DNA of 64,000 nucleotides from contig CACVBU010001207.1 in NCBI GenBank assembly GCA_902728285.1, positions 1-64,000 on the forward strand, read 5' to 3'. Source of the DNA: Clytia hemisphaerica. Taxonomy: Eukaryota > Cnidaria > Hydrozoa > Leptothecata > Clytiidae. The first letter of the stretch is position 1; the number at the start of each line of letters is the position of its first letter. Below the pieces are notes generated by a model. The model worked only from the letters and a program-made list of their open reading frames with translations. It did no database searches and was not told the origin of the DNA. Below, piece by piece: positions 36,001 through 47,730 of the stretch. Both the position numbers and the translations under genes were made by a program.

Positions 36001-39000
36001 TCATCAAGCGAACGAATAAATACTTTGAAACCATTTTCCAAAAAACCTGACAGTTACATCAATATGCCTTCTTACCTGTCTTTAAAAATATAAATAAAAG
36101 TAATCACGGAAAAGGACGCGAAAAAAAAAGACATAAGTGTGAGAACAGAGTAATCAAACTCGTTAGAAAAAGTACCATTAGAAGTCATAAAAAATCAACC
36201 TGAATAAATGCAATCGAAATCCCAGAGAACTTCATAATTCCCCAAACAACATTACATTACTATGTCAAACTCCCATTACATAAATTTTACAATTACGTCA
36301 GAGTAGACTACGCTCGCCACCGAAGAGGTTTATTTGGAAAGGGTAATTACATTTTATTGTTCGCTTCTTTTTTAAAGATTGGCCGGGTTGGAAAAGTATG
36401 AATTTCTTTGTACATATTTTACCTACCCCAAATATTTAGGAGGCTGAGTTTTAAACAAATGGTCAAGTTGAAACGAACGATAAATGTATCAAGGTCTGTT
36501 TTATTTACCCCCTGGTGACTTAACAAAAGAGACTTAACTCGATGTTACAATCCAATTACTGGAAGTTTTTCTCGGCCTTTTTATAATGAGCGAGACATAC
36601 GTTCTCTGATTACGCAATTTTCATATTGACATTTTCGAGGCATTTTGATGTAACTGCCTGACTAAATTTACTACCGACCGACCGACTCAATTTTAAGAAG
36701 ATTTTTGACGCGAACGGAACATATTTTCGATTGCCGCCCAAACCATGCATCAATCAATCGCAATCACAATAATTAATAATCGCAACGTCTGGATTTTTGT
36801 CCATAATTTGTTGAAAAATACTTTGGTCTTACTTAATCAAATCCCAGTAACACTTTATGATAATAAATGATCTAAAAGTTCATCAAATCATCTATCGCAT
36901 CATCGTCTTAAATATCAAATCGCAGCAGTGGTGAAAAAACTCCAATGCATCAATTGCAAATCGATAATCGCACCGTCTGGATTTTTGTCCATAATTTGTT
37001 GAAAGATACTTTCAACTTACTTAATGAAATTCCAGTATACGATCTAAAAGTTCATCGAATATTGTTCATCACATTATCGTCTTCAATCGATTTGCAGTGA
37101 AAGCCGCCATAATTTGTTGGTGAAAATTACTTCTCTCTTCTTCTTCATTACATTTACATAGGAAATGTATACGTTAGGATATTTCATCCAATAATCCATC
37201 CATAACTTTCTCCAAGCCCAACAGGAAAATATGTTTTTTATTGCAATCAACCATCGCATCATCATGGAATGTCATGGAATCATAATAACAAACAAACCAA
37301 AACAAAGCAAAAAATAAGTCTCACTTTTGGTAAAAAATAGTTCATAAAAATCAACGAAAACTAGAGCAAATAAAGTCTTTACACGATGCAAAAAGGCATG
37401 TCCCTGATGCAAGAATTAATTTGCCAAGCTAGAGCTAATTCAAAAAGATGAAACTTGCAATGCCAGCATGCAAATGATCAAAAACACTATCGCTTCGTAA
37501 TATTATGATAATCGTTTATTCATTTGTTCTTTAGTTCTGTAATAATTTTTCAGTTTCTTCTAGGTTCCCCATTGTATTAGAGAAATCTATTTTTTTTTTT
37601 GTAAGGGGTTATCCTGCTGTGTTGCAGCGAAAATATATTCAATTCAAATTCAATTCAATTCAATTCGGTAGCCATCTTGAATAACCTTTTAATGAATCCG
37701 ATCGGAAGAAAGATAGGAAATCGGGGAAATACTACGAAAAGTAGTTTAATCGAGCAAGGCTCTTGTCTCTGTTAACATTAACATGCGTGAAAAAAACACA
37801 AAATAAAAAATGAATGATCGAGAACAAACATGAATAATCGAGCCGGAAAACTGAATCGTGAGATTTTCCCTAGGTACTCCTCATTAAGGCGCCCTTGACG
37901 GGCGCAAAAAGACGTTAATAATATGTTGCATCACCTTCTTTTATAAAAAGTGCTAAGTTTTAATGGGTAATTAACCTTTTTGTTTCAAAATTTCTTTACA
38001 CTGTCTGCAAAGAATTGAACTATTTTAAATTTTGCGGAAAATTTTTCTAAAAAGACGTGTCAAAAGTTATGACTGTTTTTTTTAAGCAAAATCCAGATGA
38101 AAAATTGATGAAAAGCCACTATTTTGAAGATTTCGAGACAAAGAAGCATTTACAAAAATTTTCCGCAAAATTTTTTATTGTTCAGTAAAAGATACACCAT
38201 CTACTGCCAAAAATTTTTCAAAATGTTTTTTCGTCGCCGAAACTAAGCTCTTCAAAGTTGAAATACTCTTCCTCGCAAAAGTCTTCATTTTCTTCTTCAT
38301 CAAATTTTTTCATTGCAATTTTTGAATTTTCAGATTCAGGAATAGTTTGTCTAACAGAAAATGTATACCATGCTATAGTTTTGTTGGTTACATCAGTCAG
38401 AAAACACATTTTAAACACGGCAATTATGAAAAATTCACTAAACTTTCGCAAATCGTTGTACACATAAAAATGAAATATTAACATCAGCATAAAAGTGACA
38501 AACTTATAATAAGAAGCCCCCAGCGGTTGGTTTCCAGGAGCAGCCACCGGCTAGGAAGTATGAAATATCTGTTCTTGAGGTCCATTTCTCCTGGAAAAAA
38601 CTATCTGTTCTGTATCCTGGGCTTTCCTGGATTATATCATCTGTTCTGGGAAAAAAATAAGACTCCTCGAAAATGTATATCTGTTCTCTAGAAATATTGT
38701 GTTCCTAGAAAAATATGACAGCTATTCTCTAAAAAAGTTAAAATGCTTTTAGAAAATGAGACCTTTTAAGAAAATTATGAAGCTCCCTGGAAAAAAATCT
38801 GGCATCTGTCTGTGTTTTTCACAGTTTAGCTCCTGGATTTTTTGAACAGATTGTCCGCTAGAAAAATTATATGTCTTTTTCCTTAAAATGTGCTCCTGGA
38901 TTTCAAGAACAGATGTTTTTAAGGCGACCCCTGGATTTTACCTGGGTGTTTTGAGGAAAGACTCTCCTAGATTTATCCATAAAATTTACTCTTCTGGAAA

Positions 39001-40154
39001 AAAAGAACAGATATTTCAAAAAAGTCCGCCGGCGGCTGCTCTTGGGTTTCGTGGTCCGTTATGACATGAATTTTTGAAACATATGACGCAATGGCGTGAA
39101 ATTAAAAAGCGGCGTGGTCGTGTAATAGAGATCTTTAAGGTGTGAATTCTGAGGCCAATAGCTGTTTCTATTTTTGTGATTTCAGATGGTTCAATTGGTG
39201 GCAGAAACTTTAAACAATGTGCCTGGGATTTTACATCATCTAAAGATTCTGGCTTGCTTAAGGTATGGCTTTTTTCAATACGTTAAAAACTTTCAAGTAT
39301 TGACAGTAACCATAGCAGAGCATTTAGTGCAATATCACCTTATTGCGAATCCTCTGAAAATACCCAGCTTTGGGGCGTACCAGTTTGTTGGTACGTGTCG
39401 GTATTCACCTTTTTTGTGTCGGTATTTTGGTTTTTGAGATGATTTTCGGTGATGGAGAATGTGAAATTTTCACTGATACGTTAATTTTGCTTAAACGTCG
39501 GAGAAACGGTGCTAAATAAAGGACTATTTCTAAGAAATTCGTCTTATTCTCTTATCGCATATTAGAACTAAAAAAAATATGAAAATATGTCGGTGTCAGT
39601 ATTTCGTAAAAAGATGTGCCGGTATTGCGGTGATTTATTTTGATAAATTTCTTTGAAAACAACAAGAACGACAAAAAAAGCAAAATTTGAAAGCAAAACT
39701 AAAGAAAATTTTTACCGTGGTAGAATAGTCATGGTAAAGCAGGCATTATTCAATGGCTGTTTTTGCCTACAGGTTTATAATAATTACTTATAACTTCTTT
39801 TTCAATCTTTTAAATGAACAGGCTTGCATTTTCACAAAATCAAAAACCGACTCATACTTAATGGTGACAATCTCTTCAAATGTATATCAAGGAAAGGCTA
39901 GAGCATGCAGTCGATGGTTTGTCACCTTTGATGGAAAAGAATGTTCTCCTCACCCAATAGACCATGTGTTTTACAGGGGCTACAAGGGGCAATCTGAGTA
40001 TATCCCCTTCACAATGAATGGTGTTTGCAAAATCAACAAATCAGGCATTGTGAGTGTTGGATTCAACGTTGGGAAATGTAAAGCTATTACGAACATTGGT
40101 GATGCGTACACAGGATTCAGATCAGTGACACGCATTGTCATCGAAGAGCTCTAA
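30099..40154 (+). CDS. cthrc1: CTHRC1-like secreted collagen-repeat protein, complete (5 exons)
   Basis: Coding exons 30099-30209, 30960-31185, 32598-32669, 39186-39262 and 39822-40154, with GT/AG introns and consistent phases, give 272 residues. Residues 1 to about 19 are a signal peptide (MKKIIFFIQILVVLGSTSS). Cys48 and Cys51 precede an uninterrupted 29-triplet Gly-X-Y collagen segment (54-140). The C-terminal globular domain (about 143-272) opens with NFKQCAW and ends GFRSVTRIVIEEL, matching the CTHRC1 family, whose human member is 243 residues with a shorter collagen part and ends SRIIIEELPK. Family members are secreted, glycosylated and linked to non-canonical Wnt signalling. Intron 3 is 6.5 kb and full of mobile elements. 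The collagen exons have higher GC than their surroundings, as expected from Gly/Pro codons. Role in this organism is inference. Confidence 0.93.
31927..32553. mobile_element. 627-bp palindrome in intron 2 of the CTHRC1-like gene
   Basis: Ends TTATCGACCGCCGGAGGCGG and CCGCCTCCGGCGGTCGATAA. The arms match almost continuously, through CTCTTTCGCGAGCG and TCCACACTGTGACCTAG, to a loop of about 27 bases near 32210. No open frame. It ends 45 bp before the acceptor of exon 3. Confidence 0.85.
32917..33562. mobile_element. 646-bp palindrome in intron 3 of the CTHRC1-like gene
   Basis: Ends TTCAAAATGTCGGTGAATAA and TTATTCACCGACATTTTGAA. The arms pair through AAGCTTGAAAACCCGCAG and AAAAGACCTATACCACGTGA to a loop near 33240. 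Mirrored open frames at 32897-33133 and 33428-33619 are the same arm read twice, not genes. Confidence 0.85.
33794..34470. mobile_element. 677-bp palindromic element, copy 2, TA-flanked
   Basis: TA on both sides (33792-33793, 34471-34472). Ends AAGTCTATTCACGATAAGTG and CACTTATCGTGAACAGACTT. Same family as 13297-13980. The TA site fits Tc1/mariner-type mobilisation. Confidence 0.85.
35588..37130 (+). repeat. Diverged repeat block, about four copies of a 150-bp unit
   Basis: The unit TGGATTTTTGTCCATAATTT through CTTTGGTCTTACTTAATC and CCAGTAACACTTTATCATA to AATCGCAG recurs at about 35588, 35777, 36788 and 36975, in two close pairs about 1.2 kb apart. The pairs are separated by unrelated sequence, so a duplication of a tandem pair is likely. 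The flanking DNA (35330-35580) is rich in ATCGATAATC-like words. Lies in CTHRC1 intron 3. Confidence 0.7.
38218..38547 (-). repeat. Repeated acidic ORF-like sequence, copy 2 (CTHRC1 intron 3)
   Basis: Minus-strand frame containing YTFSVRQTIPESEN and EDFCEEEYFNFEELSFGD, matching the 5244-5570 copy. The frame ends earlier (stop at 38218) while DNA similarity to the other copy continues left to about 37985, so this copy is truncated by mutation. Confidence 0.5.
38535..39044. mobile_element. Phrase-array element, CTGTTC/CTGGA type
   Basis: Inverted ends CAGGAGCAGCCACCGGC and GCCGGCGGCTGCTCTTG, then ATATCTGTTCTT mirrored by AAGAACAGATAT. The interior alternates short CCTGGA and CTGTTC words. The flanking GGTTTC on both sides may be a short target duplication. 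It lies about 140 bp upstream of CTHRC1 exon 4. Confidence 0.6.
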
Positions 40155-42150
40155 ACACAAATTATTTTTTCTTATTTGGTGCGCCTTAAAAGAGAGCAAT
40201 TAATCGTTAATTGCATCCTGTAAAAAGCAATTAATCGTTAATCACTTTCTTCGATGCCGCACCAATGATTACAAAATTAATTTTAATGTTTTTTATATAC
40301 ATTTTTTTCATCGAACGCTTTATTAATTGCATTCGAAATTCATTTTGTGAGAAAGAAAATCTATAAACAGCAATAGAAAAAGTAGAAGTGCACTTATTTG
40401 CCTGGACACCATTTAAAGGTTTTGTTTTTACGTTTTTAAGTGTTCCCGTTTCATATCAGACACGTATGTCATATCGGGACAGTGTTTGCATATTGTTATA
40501 TTGTGCTGATATAAACAAAAACTTGTTTTTCTTTCCCTCTTTCTGATCATCTTGCTCCACATACGTGTCAATCTAATGTGAAAAGCTTGTAAGTTAAAAT
40601 TGATGAGTAAGCAAACGATATCACTCTTATTTAAAAACAAAACCTTTAATTGGCTTTAATGAAATGGGCCATTCTAGAGATTGTCCATTACTGCGACGAC
40701 ATCGATTTTCCCCTAAAAAATGACCCTCGGAAATGTTACTGACCACTCTTGTCTCCCGAATAGACGGGGGGGGTGGGTCCGAATAAGTGGGGGGGGGGGA
40801 GGAAAATTTTCTAACTTTTAATTTAGGGGGGGGGGTAATTTGAAGACATAATTTTTTAACTGATATCAATTTCAACAACAAAAAAGAAACTTTAACAAAT
40901 GAACACGTAAAATAAGAACCAATACTAACAAGACGACTTGAAGTCGAAAATTTCGCCAAATATTTGCAAAGAGTATGCTAAAATGCTGGCTCTGAAAAAG
41001 CTGTTAAGAAAATTACGAGGTGGATTAGAAAAAAAAGGTTTAGGTCGAGTGAGAAATGAGAAATGATTCGGACACGGTCATTTTTTTAAATGAATAAGCG
41101 AGGCTGAACCATATTAAAACTGCTGCAACCAGTAGTCCCCTGTCTACCTTGTAAGAACTTATAACCTAAAAGTATATCCCCAGCTATCAAAAGTTATTGA
41201 TTTGATTTTTATAAAGTAAATTCTTATAAGAAAAATAAATATGCTCAAATTGTGCGTCATCCCTCGTTTACTTTGTAAAGTAAATGCTTATAAGAAAAAT
41301 AAACACCCTCATATTGTGCACTGTCCCCTGTTTACTTTGTATGAACTACTCTCGGGTACCTAATAGCCGTCCCCCCCTCGCTAATTAATTTTTCGAAAAT
41401 TTTCCACCCAGGACATTCTTATTCCAAACCCCCCCCCGCTTATTAATTTTTGGAAATTTTTTTTGAAAATTCCCCCTTTTGTCCTATTTCAGCTGTATTA
41501 GCCACCTTTTCAAAATTTTTCCACCCAGGACATTTTTATTACAACCCCCCCCCCCCCGCTTATTAAGTTTTGAGATTTTTTCCAACCCCCCCCCCAATAG
41601 TAATTACCGAAAGGTATATCACCGTGTTTTAAAAGTTATTGATTAGTTTCTTATTAGGTAGATGCCTATATGATAAATAAAATGTTCCCGCATATTATGC
41701 CATCCTTTGTTTACTTTGTAGGAACTAATATCCGATCTAATTACAAAGCTGTTCAACCAAATCCTCTCTATTTTGAACGCATAATAACCACTCTCTGTTT
41801 TTCATTTACGCATGTCAAGTAGAACATAAATAAGAAAAAAAAATAAAAGAATAAAGTTGTTTGTTTAAAGTACAATGAAGATGAGCAAATAATTGCCCCG
41901 CAGGGGCTTTTGTTGCTTCACGTAGCGGACTTGCTCGCCAGAAAAATATTCATGATTCATGTTCATGTTGTTTCTTCCGATTCTGAGCGGGCCGCCGTGG
42001 TTAAAAAATGTTCGCGCGCGATATCTCTTTTGTTGCTACTTATATTGATTTCCTAGCTATGCACGGACAGAGAAGGTAGGTTTTCCTAGCTATTCCATCC
42101 ACGATGGTTGAAATTTTGACAATGACTTGCATTTTGTTTTGTAGCTAGCT
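40155..42150. other. Repeat-rich interval between the CTHRC1-like gene and the Helitron
   Basis: Holds a dispersed repeat (40496-40650, copy at 62862-63012), poly-G/C tracts (40760-40850, 41370-41600) with the CCCCCGCTTATTA phrase, and three diverged copies of the sequence TTATAAGAAAAATAAA (41180-41345, 41620-41710) that also builds the foldback element inside the Helitron. The Helitron 5' terminus must lie near 42.0-42.15 kb but is not identified. Confidence 0.6.
40496..40650 (-). repeat. Dispersed repeat, copy 1
   Basis: Matches 62862-63012 in the same orientation. Shared words include TTGTGCTGATATAA, ATCTTGCTCCACAT and GAGTAAGCAAACRATATCAC. Confidence 0.7.
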
Positions 42151-42204
42151 GTGCTTTTTTTGCTGAACAAGAAAACAGAAAAAGGTATAAATATTCAAAT
42201 ATCT

Positions 42205-42999
42205 ATGAAAATGTCTAAGAAAAATCATGATGAGCCTTCTTCGGAAGGAATATCTCAGAAATTTATTGAGCCTTCTTCAGTTTCTGATGAAGGAATTTCT
42301 CAGAAAATTATTGATGAGCTTTCTTCAGAGGAAGAACAGATAGATCAGGAGAGGTACGTGTACAAAAATGATAGAGGTAATAGAGACTTACATTTTATGA
42401 ATTTGTGTAGACACCAAGATTCAGTGTATACATGTGCAGTAGACTCATTTTTGGAAATAGCATATACTACGTTTGGCCCATACATTGCTGAAATTGAGAC
42501 ACAGAAGAGCTTATTCTTTGATTTGTTAACAAATTGTTTGAAGTCATACAGTATCATTTTGAATGCAGACATCACAGACAATAGAGAAATGAAGAAAACT
42601 TGTCTATTATTCGTCAGCCTGTTTGGGACTTCTTAATTGCAAATTGCACATCTTTTGAAAAACGTGATTGCGATGCTGAGTTTTCTCAGATTTTTTCAGG
42701 AAGTATTGTTCGTAATTTTTCAGAGCAAGAGAAAGCTTTATTTGAGACACGTTACAGAATGGAGGGATCATGCCCTAACTGTGGTGAAGAATTAATTCGT
42801 CAATGTAGTATATTTTTGAATTACATTTCAGAATTAAACTTAAATCTTTTAGATGACTTTTATAATTGGCAAAATCTTTTAAACCCAGTTATGATTGATA
42901 AATCAATAATGTGCAGTAGTTGTGGGAATATTTCTCACGATACATCGCTAGTGTCATTTGTTGCACCTACAATCTACCTTGTAGAATTTGGAGGTGATT
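42205..42999 (+). pseudogene. Helitron USP-like cysteine peptidase region, N-terminal half
   Basis: Starts with a Ser/Glu-rich leader containing repeated EGISQK-type units. The motif VYTCAVDSFLEIAY has the shape of a ubiquitin-specific protease Cys box (TC...S). A one-base frameshift near 42597 moves the frame to LSIIRQPVWDFL. A CPNC...CSSC zinc-finger pair follows, as in many USP-fold enzymes. The frame is interrupted at 42999 by the 3.2-kb element and continues at 46225. Peptidase-fold assignment is by motif inspection only; the catalytic Cys and, downstream, His are present. Confidence 0.6.
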
Positions 43000-45900
43000 A
43001 CGACCCACGGCATGGCCCGAACATGTTCGGGCCTGTTCGGACCATGCTCGGGCCACAAAAAAGTATTATTAAATCGGCCCGAACATTTTGTTCGGACCAT
43101 GTTCGGGCCATGTATTTACAATTGATACGGATTTTATTTACCTTTCCTGGTTTATCATCATCCATTCCGTAGGACGGGGTGAATCAGATACCCGGGGTGA
43201 ATCGGATAATTTGTTTAATCGCCTCTCATACTTCACTGACGATGTCTTTTTCCATTCTGTTTTCAGATCCCGTTCACTGATCGATCAAGCTTTCCGAAAA
43301 ATATGGCTTCGAAGATTTGGAACATGTTCTTCGGAAATTGAAGAAGAAAACTTTCTGATTTTCGGACCCTTTTTTGAAATACCGAATAAGAAATAATGAA
43401 GCGACCGTGATTGAAGATTCCTTTGGCATTGTGTTCTACGAAAGCATATACAATCTTTGGTTCACTAAACAAAAAGCAATGTCTATTCTTCGTATTTTCA
43501 TTTTAAAGTTAGGGCGGAAAATTGTTCGCGTTAAAACGCGAATCGCCCATTTTCGCCCCAAGTTGAAGGCGTTGCTAAGTGATACAGAACCGAGAAATGG
43601 AAAGGAGTTAATTATTGAATAATTAAGAAATATCAAATGCCGTCATCATGTCATTTTTAATTACTGCCACACTATCCGAAGAGGCTTGTTAGTGTTCAGA
43701 GTAGCTAGAACTCATTGTTCATGTGAATACAACGTCTTTGTATATTTTGTATAGTGATAATTTAGCAGTTTATATGTTATGTATTATTTTACAGAAGAAG
43801 ATAGTGGGAAGGGTAAGGCTACAAACACTTTACAACAGGATAAGAACGTTTATTAAAGAAATGGACGCCTCGATCTCTCGTCCTACCTATGAAATGTCTT
43901 TGACGAAATGGATTATTTCTAAAGCCTTGATAATGAGACAGGGTACAGTATGAAGCAAGACATAATTTCCCGTTCGTTCATATGCTGTTCATTCTCTCGG
44001 AGGTCTCGCACCCCCTGGCTTAAATCATCTCTGAGACAGGGGTGCAAATATTTCTGCAAGCGGAAATTGGAAAAAGGGGCAAACAAGTAGGACACGGTGG
44101 AGACCCTTCCTAGTGGAACAATTGGCAATAAATAATCGGCCCGGTGAGAAAATATGCCCCAGACATTTAAGAACCCGAGAAATTTTTATTTTCTATTTTC
44201 CTTACCGTTTTTTTATTATCCTTCATTTTCCAAAAGGGTATAAAAGTTCTCACCGGGCACTGAGAGAGACAATGTTATAAAGTATTTTCTTTCGCTAAGA
44301 AAAGGATAAAAAGTACATATTTTCCAAATAAGAGCTTAAAAAGTTTGCTGCCAACTACGAGAGTATACTATGCATCTGAGCATTGAATATCATATAGAAT
44401 TGATACTGTCTCCTGTCTTTGTGTTCATGGTGAGTCCACGCTGGATCTGAATTCTTTAAGTGCCACCATATAATACCCCTGTCTCAGTAACTCAGTGAAA
44501 ATTTGAAATCGACCATCGGAGAAGTTATGAAACAAGTAAAACGTCACACACGCCGGGTCTGTATTTTTAATTTCTTAATTCTCGCTGGAGTACGGAAGAA
44601 TTCACTTTTAAGCATTATTCCTAGAATTTATTAATAATTTTTTTCGATTTTGACCGGGTTGACCTAGTTGCAGTAGAGGTGTCAAAATACCGACAGTTCT
44701 CCAATAAGGCCATAACATTTGATACGAATACTTTTGCTTGCTTTGTTTTTGTATTTTTGGAATCTTCCTTAAATTCTGCGTCGATCTGTATACAATTTGT
44801 AGGCACTTAAAGCAGAACCAAGGCCACCGGAGCTTTTGAAAGTCACTTTCGATGAAAAAAAAGGTTGACAGTGAACGTGTTAGAGTTCATTCTTTGTAAT
44901 TTTTTTCACCAGTTTTCATCGAGACGGGATCTGTGACCGGGTCACTGATACAGGGGTGTATCATACGTTTTCTCTTATCATTTTGTCCACAAATCTTAGA
45001 GTTAACCAGAGCGTTATTGATAATCTTCTCCCGTCTCTCAGGTATCTAAGATTGTTCAGTACCACCTGAAATAACGGGAAAACAAAAATATACGATGATC
45101 AGGTTAATTTCTCTACTCTTTTTATCGGCTCAGCTATATCACACCCAGTATCACTGCGAATAAACTGGAAAAAGTTAGCTTTTCATAGGGCATTAGTAGA
45201 AGTCCAGTGGATACTTGATACAGGGGTATTCTATGGACGCTCTAAACGTCAAAACAACGTTCTTTTATAATGTCCGTAAAACGACGGAATATGTACACTG
45301 GGTTTTTTGGGCGAATTTTCTATCAACCTAACCTAGCCTGTGAATGTGAAACAGGGGTGTGGGTATGCTAGACTCTTCTGGGGTTAAAAGAAATACGCAC
45401 CTGCTGGGTATGATATTTTTCTGCTTTTAAATTCAATGCTATCTATCGTGTAACCGCGGAATATAACGACCATATAACTAACGACCATGTGTTTGTTGAC
45501 TCTATCGGTCGATGCTTCGATGAAAATTTGATATTTTCGTAAGTTGTCCAGTTTCTCTAATGCTCTTCTTTCTTAATAATTTATTTACTTCTCCCTTTTT
45601 ATTTTCCTCTGGAACGAAACGCAAGCGTCAAAAATTTAAAAACAAACAAACTTGGATTTAGCTAATGTAGTCAGACCTTTCATAACCGTTTCATTTTCTT
45701 ACATCGCACTTTCTATCGTGCTCCTCAACCAAACTTTTCATAGCGCACACTAATTAAACTTTTATTATCAATGATACTTAACGTACTACCCAAAATAGAT
45801 ATCCCTTAGGTATTACATTTTTATGACGCTCCATCTAATGAATAATTAGTTAGTGAAAATCGTATAAATTGAAACGAGAAAAGGGAACGGGATAAAGAAT

Positions 45901-46224
45901 AAAAAGAAGACCATATTATGTAAGATTCAAATCATTCTTTTTAATAATTTTCCTAACTTAATTGGAAAATAGATGATTAACTTTTATATTTGAACAATAT
46001 ATATTTGAATAAAGATGAAGATTTTTGAATTTGTTTGCTAAAATAAGGAATTCAAAATATTAATATTGGGTCCTGAAATTACACGCGCGATCGTAACAAG
46101 TTTTCGAAAATCTGGCCCGAACATGGTCCGAAACTGCGCGGGCCCGCGCGGGCCACGCGCGGGCCATTTTAAAAAAAGTATTAATCAAGAGGCCCGAACA
46201 TGTTCGGGCCATGCCGTGGGTCGT
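43000..46224. mobile_element. 3.2-kb inverted-repeat element inserted in the Helitron, 8-bp duplication
   Basis: The target duplication AGGTGATT (42992-42999, 46225-46232) and inverted ends of about 34 bp beginning ACGACCCACGGCATGG are unambiguous. Both ends are rich in palindromic GGCCCGAACATGTTCGGGCC words: several in 43012-43110 and 46110-46212. Removing the element and one duplication rejoins the peptidase reading frame. No transposase is recognised. Internal frames (43088-43622) contain no known domain. An internal ACAGGGGTGT word recurs between 43935 and 45361. Confidence 0.9.
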
Positions 46225-46705
46225 AGGTGATTATGATATAGAATTTGGACAGAATTTGGTTTTAAATGATCAAAACTATGTGCTGAGAGGTCTTGTTAGA
46301 CATAAAGGAGCCCACTTTTCATGTGCTGTATTAGATGGTAACAATTGGATCTATATTGATGATTTACATGAAAAAACATTTTGTTGCGAAAGCTTGCGTC
46401 AACTTTATGAGATTCAAAAAGATGGATGGTTTTTTTGCATTTACATAAAGGAAAACATTTCTGATCAAACTAATTTTGTACATTTTGAGATAGCTAGCAC
46501 TTTGAGGAAAAGAAAGATGGGCAAAGATGATTTAAAGGACTATCCATTAAGAAGCAAAAGCAAAAAAATTGAGGAAGATAAAGCTGAGATCGATAAAAGA
46601 TATTATGCAAATAATAAGGAACATATTAATTTGAAAAGGAAGAATTATTACAAAAACAACTGTGAGGATAAAAAAACTATTATGAAAAGACAAAGACAAG
46701 CGTAA
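46225..46705 (+). pseudogene. Helitron USP-like region, C-terminal half
   Basis: Continues the frame broken at 42999. Contains YVLRGLVRHKGAHFSCAVLD followed by NNWIYIDD, the expected His box of a USP-like peptidase (H, then a W and acidic pair), then GWFFCIYIK. It is followed by a lysine-rich tail and a frameshift near 46690. Confidence 0.65.
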
Positions 46706-47264
46706 GGAATATTTAGCCAAAACAAAAGATTTGCAAAAACAAAAGCGTCAGGAATATTTCGCCAAAACTAAAGATTTGCGTAAAGAAAAACAAAAAGAAT
46801 ATTATGAGAAGAATAAAGATAAAATAAAGGCTCAACGTGAGCGTAATCATGATAAAACAAAAGATTTGCGTAAAGAAAAACAAAAAGAATATTATGAGAA
46901 GAATAAAGAAAAAATAAAGGCTCAGCAGCGTGAACGTAATCATGATAAAACAAAAGATTTGCGTAAAGAGAAACAAAAAGAATATTATGAGAAACAAAAA
47001 GAATATTATGAGAAGAATAAAGAGAAAATAAAGGCTCAGCAGCGTGAACGTAATCATGCTAAAAAAAGGCAAAATACAGAAAAGAATGGCGACTTTTTGG
47101 GTGATCAATTTCACAAAAAATTAGAAATGACTATTTTTCAGTGCAACACTTGTAAGGAAGGCTGGCCACTTTGTAAGACTCCAAATGATAAAAGTAATTA
47201 TGAATGCGTACGATGTAAAAGAGAAAAACTCGGCCAAAGAAATTTAGTATTGAAAATGATATGA
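46706..47264 (+). pseudogene. Helitron charged repeat and zinc-motif region
   Basis: About four copies of a 28-31-residue unit of the type RKEKQKEYYEKNKEKIKAQ, predicted to be helical and positively charged, followed by CNTCKEGWPLC and CVRC, a probable zinc-binding cluster. The unit is a near-exact DNA repeat, so copy number may vary. A frameshift near 47245 joins it to the next block (KKFSIENDMIPSK). Overlapping minus-strand frames are shadows. Confidence 0.7.
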
Positions 47265-47728
47265 TTCCAAGTAAAGTTCCACTGGAACTGCAAGGTTTAA
47301 CACAGGTTGAAGAAATGCTTATTGCTAGAGCATTTCCTATTATTCAAGTTTATACTAAGCCAAATGGAGGGCAAAAAGCTTATAAAGGACATGTTCTAAC
47401 TTTACCGCATGATGTTCAGCACATTGCTAATGTTTTGCCAAGATATCCCAGTGATATACCAGTTATCGTTTTTAAAATTGACGGGAAAGATAACAGATCA
47501 AGAGACCTAAGAGTGCGGAGACAAAAAGTTCTTGATGCATTAGTGTGGCTAACCGGAAAGAATAGTATGGGGGAACCAAATAACCCAAGGTACCAAAATG
47601 TGACTATTGATAGAAGTAGATTTGATAAATTGCCTGAAGATGATTATTTGCAAATGCCAATGAATGTAGACTTCAATCAAGAAGAGGTTGAAGATGATGA
47701 TTTAGATAATGAGGGGGGTGCATGTCAC
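47261..47728 (+). pseudogene. Helitron DUF6570-like region
   Basis: IPSKVPLELQGLTQVEEMLI, then ARAFPIIQVY, the DVQHIANVLPR segment and DLRVRRQKVLDALVWL are features of the DUF6570-type region that precedes the Rep domain in many animal Helitrons. It ends in an acidic stretch and is cut at 47729 by a TA-flanked MITE. After the MITE the same frame resumes but meets a TGA at once. Confidence 0.75.
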
Positions 47729-47730
47729 TA

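Noticed and set aside
46713..47114. Hydrophobic minus-strand frame resembling a membrane protein
   Set aside because: It is the antisense of the Lys/Glu-rich Helitron repeat, which reads as Leu/Phe on the other strand.
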